64,000 nt of DNA from UBA4782 sp034429195. GTDB lineage: Bacteria; Chloroflexota; Anaerolineae; Anaerolineales; Anaerolineaceae. The stretch lies in assembly GCA_034429195.1 (NCBI GenBank), contig DAOUGQ010000010.1, forward strand, positions 62,001-126,000. Reading direction: 5' to 3'. Position 1 is the stretch's first letter; each line of letters starts with the position of its first letter. Of this stretch, positions 41,969 to 49,271 are shown one piece after another. A program made the translations under genes and the position numbers. Under the pieces are notes generated by a model. That model had not been told where the DNA came from, made no database searches, and saw only the letters and a list, made by a program, of their open reading frames with translations.

Positions 41969-43033
41969 TTAGAAATCCCATTCGTCTACATTATCTGCGG
42001 TTACATCAATCCAAGCCTGACCGTAGAAGACTTTGCCGACGAGTTTCAGGCTGTTGTAACCTTCGATTCCCAGATCCATACCATCGGTGGGGGTTTCGCC
42101 ATTGAGGATCATGAGAGCGAGTTTGTTCATACCGTAACCAGCCAGAGCAGGATCCCAGAAACCGATTGAGTCAACTGCACCGGTTTTGAGGTATTTGCCA
42201 GCCATGGAAGGAAGGCTAGTACCAACAACCGCGATTTGATCCTGCAGACCAGCTTCTTCAACTGCCATACCGAAACCAACTACATCGTTGGCGGAGGAAC
42301 CCTGCATACCTTTAAGATTCGGGTAAGCTTTGAGAACTTCTTTAGCCTTTTCGTATGCCTTCTGGGCATCATCATAGGACTCGTTCTTGTCGCCTACGAG
42401 GGTCATGTTCGGGTATTTTTCCTTCTGGTATTCGATCGCTGCATCAACCCATTCATTGTGGGTCTTTGAGGTCAGGCTACCAACAAATACAACGTATTCA
42501 CCTTCTTCGCCCATTAATGCAGCAAGTTGATCCATGAAGTGGCGGCCATAGGCTGCGTTATCAAATGCTTCGAGGTCGAAGTTAACATTCTGTTGGTTGG
42601 AAGCTTCGTGGCTGATGACGACGATACCCTGGTCCATTGCTTTCTTGAGGACTGGTTCAAGGCTATCGGGCTGGAAAGGAACTACGCAGATGGCGTTCAC
42701 ATTCTGGGCAATCAAGTCTTCGATTACCTGAACCTGCTGGGCAGCGTCAGCTTCGGCAGGACCCTGCTGGAATGCAGTTACGCCTGGATTATCTTCACCG
42801 AATTGCTTGACACCTTTTTCCATCCGGTCAAACCAGCCTACACCAGTCAGTTTAACAACGGTTGCAATGGTGTATTCAGCAGGAGCAGCTGCTTCGGTAG
42901 CTGCTTCGGTAGCTGCTGCTTCGGTTGCAGCTGCTTCGGTTGCTGCGGGGGCTTCGGTAGCCTTGGGGGCGCAGCCGACCAGCATGGAGAGAATTACCAA
43001 TGCTGTCACAACAAATAATAAGCTTTTCTTCAT
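41969..43033 (-). CDS. Sugar ABC transporter substrate-binding lipoprotein
   Basis: A 354-residue periplasmic-binding-protein-like lipoprotein of the ribose/autoinducer-2 class. The start at 43033 (MKKSLLF) is chosen because GAGGAG lies just upstream; a GTG four codons earlier lacks one. The signal peptide ends in the lipobox MLVGCAP, followed by a low-complexity linker of repeated ATEAA units (about residues 25-50) before the sugar-binding domain (VVKLTGVGWFDRMEKGVKQFGED, VVISHEASNQQ, GSSANDVVGFGMAVEEAG). The linker repeats are encoded by near-identical GCTTCGGTA-type units and may vary in length. First gene of the transporter operon. Confidence 0.94.
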   Translation of the reverse strand: MKKSLLFVVTALVILSMLVGCAPKATEAPAATEAAATEAAATEAATEAAAPAEYTIATVVKLTGVGWFDRMEKGVKQFGEDNPGVTAFQQGPAEADAAQQVQVIEDLIAQNVNAICVVPFQPDSLEPVLKKAMDQGIVVISHEASNQQNVNFDLEAFDNAAYGRHFMDQLAALMGEEGEYVVFVGSLTSKTHNEWVDAAIEYQKEKYPNMTLVGDKNESYDDAQKAYEKAKEVLKAYPNLKGMQGSSANDVVGFGMAVEEAGLQDQIAVVGTSLPSMAGKYLKTGAVDSIGFWDPALAGYGMNKLALMILNGETPTDGMDLGIEGYNSLKLVGKVFYGQAWIDVTADNVDEWDF

Positions 43034-43273
43034 TTTACTCCTCACTAAAATCAGAATTTAGAAATCTCTGTAGTACTCAAGCTCAATGTTTCTTTTTTAC
43101 TACCCGACTTTGCCTCACCTCCTTCTATGGATAAAACTATCATATAGGTTTGTTCAAAGTATCAGGCGAAAACTGCATTTCCGATATTGTTACTTATACA
43201 TATTTCCTAGTAATAAAGTAAAAGAGCAAGCTATCAATGTCAACGAAATGATCGATCCGTTAACTTGTGAGGA

Positions 43274-43302
43274 TTCTACAACATGACTATTCAAGTGTCA
43301 AT
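43274..43302 (-). promoter_or_regulatory. Promoter of the sugar ABC transporter operon
   Basis: On the minus strand TTGACA (43297-43302), 17 bp, TAGAAT (43274-43279). The leader to the binding-protein start is about 230 bases. Confidence 0.65.
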
Positions 43303-43373
43303 AAAAAAGGGCAAAAATAGTATAATTTGTGAGCATTAAGTCACTTTTTTGCAAATTTGTGCATCAACATATA

Positions 43374-43433
43374 TTGACAAGCAGATTTGGATATGCTATA
43401 CTCACATAAGTGAATTCAATATCACAAAAGTGA
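43374..43433 (+). promoter_or_regulatory. SorC regulator promoter with twin operator-like repeats
   Basis: TTGACA (43374-43379), 17 bp, TATACT (43397-43402), a near-consensus promoter. TCACATAAGTGA (43402-43413) and TCACAAAAGTGA (43422-43433) lie on the start region, 20 bp apart (two helical turns). Autoregulation by the SorC-type protein is inferred. Confidence 0.7.
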
Positions 43434-43447
43434 CTCCTGGATCTTTT

Positions 43448-44437
43448 ATGACAGAAAACTCAAATCCCCTTGATAGAGCCAGTTTACTTGCAAACGTTGC
43501 TGAAATGTACTACATCGAAGGGAAAGACCAATCAGTTATCGCTGATGAGATTGGTGTCTCACGTTCAATGGTCTCTCGAATGCTGACAGATGCCCGCAAT
43601 CGGGGAATCGTCGAAATTCGTATCCATCGTCCCATTCAAACAGAACGGACTCTAGGAGAACAACTTAAAAACCTTTTCAACCTTCAGTCAGTTCTTGTTA
43701 TTTCGCGCAGAACATATGATGACCATCAACGGCTACTTGCTGACCTGGGTCGAGCTGGCGCATCGCTGTTATTGCCATTGCTGGAGCCAAAAAAGATCGT
43801 TGGTCTGGCATGGGGTACTTCGATCAGCGCAACAGTTGATGCCATAGAGATTTCATATTCAGTACCCGTAAAAGTAGTACAGTTGATTGGAGCGTTCGGC
43901 GCCCGAACCCAGGAATATGATGGGCATGCCCTGGTGCAACGGTTTGCAGAAAAAGTTGGGGGAGAAGCATATTTCATCAATGCTCCTTATCTTTGTCAAA
44001 CCCCAGAGATTGCAAAAGCTTTCATCGATACCCCTGGAATAAGGGAAACGATCGAATTAGGAAAGCAAGTGGATATTGCCCTATTGGGTATTGGTACAAC
44101 AGAATTACAGTATTCAAGCTACTACCTTTCGGGGTATGTTCAGGTCGAAGAACTTCAAAGATTGCACGATGCTGGAGCTGTTGGCGATATTGCTGGTAAT
44201 CACTTTGATATTAATGGTGTATTCGTTAAAGATGATTTCTTACAAAGGCAGATCACAATTCAAAGTGAAGATCTTTTACGTATCCCATATCGAATATGTG
44301 TTGCAGGTGGCCCTGGAAAAGTTAATGCCATTATTGGTGCTTTACGTACAGGTGTTGTAAACATGCTGGTAACAGATAGTATTACCGCTTCAAATATTTT
44401 ATCTACGTTAAACCAAACCAACCTTAAGGAGGTATAA
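43448..44437 (+). CDS. SorC/DeoR-like sugar-binding transcriptional regulator
   Basis: A 329-residue regulator. The frame is open from 43349, but a promoter lies inside that part, so the ATG at 43448 is the likely start. The N-terminal helix-turn-helix (NVAEMYYIEGKDQSVIADEIGVSRSMVSRMLTDARNRGIVEI) and the large SorC effector domain (VGLAWGTSISATVDAIE, VQLIGAFGARTQEYDGHALVQRFAEKVGG, ALLGIGTTELQYSSYYLSGY, CVAGGPGKVNAIIGALRTG) are clear. Such proteins sense phosphorylated sugars. Its stop is directly before the E1alpha gene, whose ribosome site AAGGAGG overlaps the end of this gene, so the regulator and dehydrogenase are co-expressed. Confidence 0.94.
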   Translation: MTENSNPLDRASLLANVAEMYYIEGKDQSVIADEIGVSRSMVSRMLTDARNRGIVEIRIHRPIQTERTLGEQLKNLFNLQSVLVISRRTYDDHQRLLADLGRAGASLLLPLLEPKKIVGLAWGTSISATVDAIEISYSVPVKVVQLIGAFGARTQEYDGHALVQRFAEKVGGEAYFINAPYLCQTPEIAKAFIDTPGIRETIELGKQVDIALLGIGTTELQYSSYYLSGYVQVEELQRLHDAGAVGDIAGNHFDINGVFVKDDFLQRQITIQSEDLLRIPYRICVAGGPGKVNAIIGALRTGVVNMLVTDSITASNILSTLNQTNLKEV

Positions 44438-45451
44438 ATGCCAAAAGTGAAAAATGAGGAGACATTTACTGACAAAATAGCCCGTTTAGGACTATCGAAT
44501 GAAACACTGATCGATATGCTGCGGACAATGTATTTGATCCGCCAGTTTGAATACATGGCTGATCGTCTTTATGCTCTAGGGAAAGTACATGGCACCATGC
44601 ACCTTTCTGCTGGGCAAGAAGCAGTTGCTGTTGGTATCAGTAAATGCATGAAAAAAGAAGATTATCTGATCAACACCCATCGTGGCCATGGTCACTTCAT
44701 TGCCAAAGGCGCAGACATCAATTTGATGATGGCTGAATTCCTGGGAAAAGAAAATGGCTACTGCAAGGGTCGTGGTGGTTCCATGCATATTGCAGATTTC
44801 ACCACGCACAATCTAGGCGCAAATGGTATTGTAGGCGGTGGTATTCCCCATTCATTGGGGGTTGGCCTGGCAATTCAGATGATGAAATTGGGTGACGCAA
44901 TGGCTGTTACCATGTTCGGTGATGGTGCCTCTAATGAAGGTACTTTCCATGAGACTATGAACATGGCAGCTCTATGGAAACTTCCAGCTTTGTACATTTG
45001 TGAGAACAATAAATATGGCATGTCTATGGATGTGGCACGTGCGACAGCAAAATTGCCTATCGCTCAACGTGCAGAAGCTTACGGAATTCCGTGGTATGTA
45101 GTGGATGGAAATGATCTTCTTCTGGTTTATGAAACCGGTAAGAAAGCTGCCGAGTATATTCGCGCTGGCAATGGTCCAGTGTTGATCGAAACCCAAACTT
45201 ATCGTTACTTTGGTCACTCAAAAAGCGATCGCAACCTTTATCGCAGCAAAGAAGAAATTGAAGATTGGAGAGAACATAAAGATCCCATCAAGCGGTTCCG
45301 CACTCAACTTGTGGATGCCAAGATCATTACGGACGAAGCTGCTGACCAACTCGATAAAGAAGCCTTAAAAATTAACGAAGATGCTGTAGCCTTTGCTGAA
45401 GCATCTCCGGATCCAGATCCAAGTACTGTTACGGAGTATGTCTATGCCTGA
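44438..45451 (+). CDS. TPP-dependent 2-oxoacid/acetoin dehydrogenase E1 component, alpha subunit
   Basis: A 337-residue thiamine-diphosphate enzyme subunit. The TPP motif begins GDG at residues 161-163 and ends with NN at 190-191 (GDGASNEGTFHETMNMAALW, then ICENN). HRGHGHFIAKG and the YRYFGHSKSDRNLYRS phosphorylation-loop-like segment are typical of acetoin dehydrogenase and pyruvate dehydrogenase alpha chains. With the beta subunit it decarboxylates a 2-oxoacid, or cleaves acetoin, and passes the acyl group to E2. Operon context with sugar genes and a SorC regulator favours a carbohydrate-derived substrate; pyruvate or acetoin is not distinguishable. Confidence 0.9.
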   Translation: MPKVKNEETFTDKIARLGLSNETLIDMLRTMYLIRQFEYMADRLYALGKVHGTMHLSAGQEAVAVGISKCMKKEDYLINTHRGHGHFIAKGADINLMMAEFLGKENGYCKGRGGSMHIADFTTHNLGANGIVGGGIPHSLGVGLAIQMMKLGDAMAVTMFGDGASNEGTFHETMNMAALWKLPALYICENNKYGMSMDVARATAKLPIAQRAEAYGIPWYVVDGNDLLLVYETGKKAAEYIRAGNGPVLIETQTYRYFGHSKSDRNLYRSKEEIEDWREHKDPIKRFRTQLVDAKIITDEAADQLDKEALKINEDAVAFAEASPDPDPSTVTEYVYA

Positions 45452-46430
45452 GATTTCTTATTCTGAAGCAATCCGCCAAGCCATGTGGCAGGAAATGAAG
45501 CGCGATGAACGAGTATTCCTCATGGGTGAGGATATTGGTAGATATGGTGGCGCTTTTGGTGTCTCTCATGGCATGTTAGATGAATTTGGACCAGAACGTA
45601 TTCGTGAAACCCCGATTTCTGAACCTTCTTTTGTTGGTGCTGGCATTGGCGCGGCATTGTTAGGTATGCGCCCCATTGTCGAGATCATGTTCATGGATTT
45701 TACACTGTTGACCCTGGATCAAATTGCCAACCAGGCAGCAAAAATGCACTATATGTTCGGCGGTAAGGCTACCGTTCCATTGGTGATCCGTATGCCGGGC
45801 GGCTCTGGCACTGGTGCCGCCGCACAGCACTCACAATCGCTTGAAACTCTATTGATGCACATTCCTGGTCTGAAAGTCGCAGTTCCCTCCACACCATATG
45901 ACGCAAAAGGAATGCTGCTTTCTGCCATTCGAGATCCTAACCCGGTTGCCTTTGTAGAACATAAACTACTCTATAAAACCAAAGGCGAGGTTCCAGAAGG
46001 CGACTATACCGTTCCATTAGGAGTGGCAGATATCAAACGGAAAGGCAAAGACCTGACAATCGTAACCAGTGGCATTATGGTTATGAAATCGTTAGCAGTT
46101 GCAAATCGATTGGCTGGTGAAGGAATCGATGTCGAAGTACTCGATGTGCGCTCGTTACGCCCATTGGATAATGACGCCATCATTGCATCTGTCACAAAAA
46201 CTGGTAAATTACTGGTAGTTCATGAAGCCTGCCAGACCGCTGGTTGGGCTGGCGAGATTATGGCTGTTGTATCTGGCAGTTCTGCTTTTGACTATCTGGA
46301 TGCTCCGATGCGCCGATTGGCTGGCACAGATACCCCCATTCCCTATAGCCGTGGCCTTGAGCGCGCAGCCGTGCCACAAGAAGAAGATATTGAACGCGAA
46401 ATTCGCGCAATATTGAAAGGGAAATACTAA
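45444..46430 (+). CDS. TPP-dependent 2-oxoacid/acetoin dehydrogenase E1 component, beta subunit
   Basis: A 328-residue transketolase-like subunit. The ATG at 45444 overlaps the alpha gene by 8 bases and has GGAG 7 bases upstream. Signatures: EISYSEAIRQAMWQEMKRDERVFLMGEDIGRYGGAFGVS, RIRETPISEPSFVGAGIGAALLGMRPIVEIMFMDF, GTGAAAQHSQSLETLLMHIPGLKVAVPSTPYDAKGML, and a C-terminal transketolase domain with VVHEACQTAGWAGEI. The order alpha-beta-E2 matches acetoin and branched 2-oxoacid dehydrogenase operons. Confidence 0.94.
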   Translation: MPEISYSEAIRQAMWQEMKRDERVFLMGEDIGRYGGAFGVSHGMLDEFGPERIRETPISEPSFVGAGIGAALLGMRPIVEIMFMDFTLLTLDQIANQAAKMHYMFGGKATVPLVIRMPGGSGTGAAAQHSQSLETLLMHIPGLKVAVPSTPYDAKGMLLSAIRDPNPVAFVEHKLLYKTKGEVPEGDYTVPLGVADIKRKGKDLTIVTSGIMVMKSLAVANRLAGEGIDVEVLDVRSLRPLDNDAIIASVTKTGKLLVVHEACQTAGWAGEIMAVVSGSSAFDYLDAPMRRLAGTDTPIPYSRGLERAAVPQEEDIEREIRAILKGKY

Positions 46431-47800
46431 TGCCTACTCCATTTGTCATGCCGAAAGTCGACATGGATCAGGAGAAAGCCACCATTATCTCCTGGAACAA
46501 GTCCGAAGGTGATGAAGTTAAGCAAGATGAAACTGTTCTGGTGGTTGAAACTGAAAAAGTTGCCATTGATGTTCCTGCCCCTGCTACTGGTACACTGGTA
46601 GATATTCGCTTTAAAGCAGGCGACGTTGTACCAATTGCCACCACGATCGCATACATTCTTGGTAAAGGTGAAACGATCAATGACATTCCTGGAAGAATAG
46701 CATCAACTGCTTCTCCAGTATTAAAAACAGCAGAAACTTCGTCTGCAGAGGCATCCAAACCCGCTGCAACACCAACACCTGTTGCTCTGCGTGCAGCGCA
46801 GGAACTGGGTGTCAATATTAACGATGTCCCATCTCATGGTGGCCGTATCAGTCGCGAAGATGTTGAAGTCTATGCGAAGAGTCTAAAAGAGAAAGCTGCA
46901 TCTCCAGAAGCTGGAAAAATTGCAGCTACTCCTGCAGCTCGTCGTCTGGCCCATGAAGCTGGCATAGCTTTAGAAAGCCTGACCGGTAGTGGTCCACGTG
47001 GACGCATTCAGGCACAGGATGTTGTGAAACAACCTTCTGCCCAACCTGTAACCCAACCTGCTGTAGCTCCTGTTGTTCAGGCAGCAACAACCAGCGTTGG
47101 TGAACGATCAGCAAAAGTAATTCCTATGACAAATATGCGGCAGAAGATCGCTGAACGTCTGCAAGCCAGTTTCCGTGATGTGCCCCATATTTTCTTGACC
47201 GCTGAAGCGGATGTTACCCGACTTGAAGAAGCTCGTAAACGTTTAAATGATATTGCTACCAAACAGTCGGGCAGTAAAGTCAGCCTGACCGCAATGTTGG
47301 TGAAAGTAATCGCCTGGGCATTGGAACGCAATCCATATCTGAATGCCTCTTTAGTTGATCAAAATGTTTACTTATGGGAAGATATCAATATCGGTGTTGC
47401 CACTGCCCTGGATGAAGGATTAATCGTTCCAGTAATCCGGAATGCAAATCATTTGTCCATCAGCCAGATCTCTGAAAAGATCATTGATCTGAGCAAACGT
47501 GCTCGAGAAGGAAAACTCACTTTGAGTGAGGTAAAGGGTGGCACCTTTACAATCTCCAATCTGGGCATGTTTGGTATCCCCCAATTCAATGCTGTAATCA
47601 ACCCACCCGAAAGCGGCATTTTGGCTACAGGTGCAGTAGTTCGCAAGCCTGTTGTTGTTGATGAAAATGATACGGTTGAAGTCCGCCCTATCATTACGAT
47701 GACACTCTCTGGTGATCATCGAGTGATAGACGGAGCAGTTGCAGCTCGTTTCTTGCGAGACCTTGTGCAAGCCATCGAATGTCCAGAAATAATGTTATAA
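46430..47800 (+). CDS. Dihydrolipoamide acyltransferase (E2) with two subunit-binding domains
   Basis: A 456-residue E2 core protein. The lipoyl domain (residues 1-80) has the lipoylated lysine at position 43 in VVETEKVAIDVPA. Two peripheral-subunit-binding motifs follow: about 112-147 (VALRAAQELGVNINDVPSHGGRISREDV) and about 166-202 (TPAARRLAHEAGIALESLTGSGPRGRIQAQDV), joined by Ala/Pro-rich linkers. The catalytic acyltransferase domain (about 230-456) ends with the active-site HRVIDGAVAARFLRDL. Most E2 chains have one binding domain, so two is unusual. Its ATG shares a base with the E1beta stop (TAATG). No E3 gene lies in the window. Confidence 0.94.
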   Translation: MPTPFVMPKVDMDQEKATIISWNKSEGDEVKQDETVLVVETEKVAIDVPAPATGTLVDIRFKAGDVVPIATTIAYILGKGETINDIPGRIASTASPVLKTAETSSAEASKPAATPTPVALRAAQELGVNINDVPSHGGRISREDVEVYAKSLKEKAASPEAGKIAATPAARRLAHEAGIALESLTGSGPRGRIQAQDVVKQPSAQPVTQPAVAPVVQAATTSVGERSAKVIPMTNMRQKIAERLQASFRDVPHIFLTAEADVTRLEEARKRLNDIATKQSGSKVSLTAMLVKVIAWALERNPYLNASLVDQNVYLWEDINIGVATALDEGLIVPVIRNANHLSISQISEKIIDLSKRAREGKLTLSEVKGGTFTISNLGMFGIPQFNAVINPPESGILATGAVVRKPVVVDENDTVEVRPIITMTLSGDHRVIDGAVAARFLRDLVQAIECPEIML

Positions 47801-47847
47801 GTTTACGGCACATTCATACCGTCTTTTCTGTTGTATTCTAAATCTGG

Positions 47848-47900
47848 CGCCAGTTGCTTCATTGCAGTTTCATTAAAATAGCAACTGGCGTAGCTTTTTA
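47848..47900 (+). terminator. Terminator after the dehydrogenase operon
   Basis: CGCCAGTTGC (47848-47857) pairs with GCAACTGGCG (47881-47890) over a 23-base loop, then TAGCTTTTT. It ends the SorC-E1alpha-E1beta-E2 transcript. Confidence 0.7.
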
Positions 47901-47951
47901 ATAGTATAAGTATTAGTACAATTAATTTGAGAAACATTCAGGAGCATAAAA

Positions 47952-49112
47952 ATGGAATGGAACAGTCGATTACGTGTAGTAGCTGCCATTGAACATATGG
48001 AACCTGATCGAGTACCTTCTGACCTGGAGCCATTGTATGATTTTTATCTCAACCTGAAACAATACCTTGGCTTGAATATCAAAGAGGAAGTTAAGCCTAA
48101 CCTTGCTATGGAAGTCATCCCGCACCCCGATGTGATTAAGGCAGTAGGCGCTGATATGATATCAGTCAAGTTGGGCAGTGGGAAAGCCCCAAAGAAGCCT
48201 GCTCGTACGGATGACCTTGTAGAAGATGCCTGGGGAGTGCTATATCGCAAGGTAAACCAGACCAGTGGAAGCTATTGGGAAACTGCATATTCTCCCCTCG
48301 CTGATGCAACGCTTGATGATTTAAAACATTATCCCTGGCCCGATCCGAACATACCTGGAAGATATGAAGAGACAGCAGAGAATGCAAAAAATCTCTTCGA
48401 GAATACCGACCTCGCCTTGATGGGGAGATTTGGCAGTCCCATCATTGAAACAGCAGTTTACCTGATGGGTTTTGAAAATTGGCTGCTTTGTCTGGCTAAA
48501 GCACCTGAAGTAGCAGGTTATTTACTGGATCGTATTACTGATGTGGTAATCGATATGGATAGAATCGGATTGGAAGCCAGTGCTCCTTACCTGCAAATAC
48601 TGAAAGTCAGTGGAGAAGATCTGGGGACGCAGCGAGGTTTGCTTTACTCACCTCGTATGTTGCGCTCGTTGATCCTTCCACGGCTACAGCGACGCTGGCA
48701 GGCTGCGCGTGATTATCTTAACACCGTCAATCCTGGCTGTCAGATCATGCTGCATTCCTGCGGAAGTGTTCGCAGAATAATCCCAGACCTGATCGCTGCT
48801 GGAATTCAAATCCTTGATCCGATACAACCAAAAGCCGCCGAAATGGATTCGGCGGTATTGAAGCAAGAATTTGGCAAGCAACTATCTTTTCACGGTGGTG
48901 TGGATATTCAAGAAGTGTTGCCATTTGGCACCAAAGAGGAAGTGGAACAAGAAGTTTATTCACGCATTCAAGCATTGGGGCATGGAGGAGGATATATCCT
49001 CTCTTCTTCGCATTTCATTCAGGCAGATACTCCACCTGCCAATGTTGTCACCATGTTCGAAGCTGCACACAAATATGGCGAATATCCATTGAAGAAAACA
49101 GACATCTTGTAA
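47952..49112 (+). CDS. Uroporphyrinogen decarboxylase-like protein (corrinoid methyltransferase type)
   Basis: A 386-residue TIM-barrel protein of the UroD superfamily. It contains MLHSCGSVRRIIPDLIAAGIQILDPIQP and FHGGVDIQEVLPFGTKEEVEQEV; the His-x-Cys element binds zinc in the MtaA/MtbA methyltransferases. True HemE would have an arginine-rich N-terminal motif that is not seen. Similar proteins are numerous in anaerobes and usually of unknown substrate. A start with GGAGCATAAAA lies after the terminator of the E2 gene, so it has its own transcription. Convergent with the second FGGY kinase. Confidence 0.8.
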   Translation: MEWNSRLRVVAAIEHMEPDRVPSDLEPLYDFYLNLKQYLGLNIKEEVKPNLAMEVIPHPDVIKAVGADMISVKLGSGKAPKKPARTDDLVEDAWGVLYRKVNQTSGSYWETAYSPLADATLDDLKHYPWPDPNIPGRYEETAENAKNLFENTDLALMGRFGSPIIETAVYLMGFENWLLCLAKAPEVAGYLLDRITDVVIDMDRIGLEASAPYLQILKVSGEDLGTQRGLLYSPRMLRSLILPRLQRRWQAARDYLNTVNPGCQIMLHSCGSVRRIIPDLIAAGIQILDPIQPKAAEMDSAVLKQEFGKQLSFHGGVDIQEVLPFGTKEEVEQEVYSRIQALGHGGGYILSSSHFIQADTPPANVVTMFEAAHKYGEYPLKKTDIL

Positions 49113-49137
49113 AGAATAGTAAATGGCTTTTATAAAA

Positions 49138-49175
49138 AAGAGCATGGAGATTCCGAAAACTCCTTGCTCTTTTCT
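49138..49175 (+). terminator. Terminator after the UroD-like gene
   Basis: AAGAGCA (49138-49144) pairs with TGCTCTT (49165-49171), and GGAG with CTCC inside, then TTTCTT. Confidence 0.75.
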
Positions 49176-49214
49176 TGATGAAGAAACTTCGTTTGATGTA
49201 AATTGCAAACAAAA

Positions 49215-49252
49215 AAGAAGCGAAGTTCATTGAGAGCCTTCGCTTCTTTTTA
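49215..49252. terminator. Bidirectional terminator before the second kinase gene
   Basis: AAGAAGCGAAG (49215-49225) pairs with CTTCGCTTCTT (49238-49248), with A run before and T run after. It serves the kinase transcript on the minus strand and backs up the plus-strand terminator. Confidence 0.85.
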
Positions 49253-49271
49253 TATAGCCATCAATTCATTT

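Larger units (their letters stand above)
43034..43447. other. Divergent control region between the ABC operon and the SorC regulator
   Basis: About 410 bases contain opposed promoters (43274-43302 minus and 43374-43402 plus) and three GTGA/TCAC elements (43329-43344, 43402-43413, 43422-43433). No gene was seen. The layout fits one regulator acting on both sides. Confidence 0.6.

Noticed and set aside
42890..42960. Short tandem repeats considered as a CRISPR or minisatellite array
   Set aside because: They are in frame and code for a lipoprotein linker; there are no spacers.
42527..43061. Plus-strand frames rich in Cys, Gly and Ala opposite the sugar-binding protein
   Set aside because: They mirror the repeated ATEAA linker on the other strand.
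47952..49112. True uroporphyrinogen decarboxylase (hemE)
   Set aside because: It lacks the conserved N-terminal arginine region of HemE and has the HSCG element of methyltransferase-type relatives.
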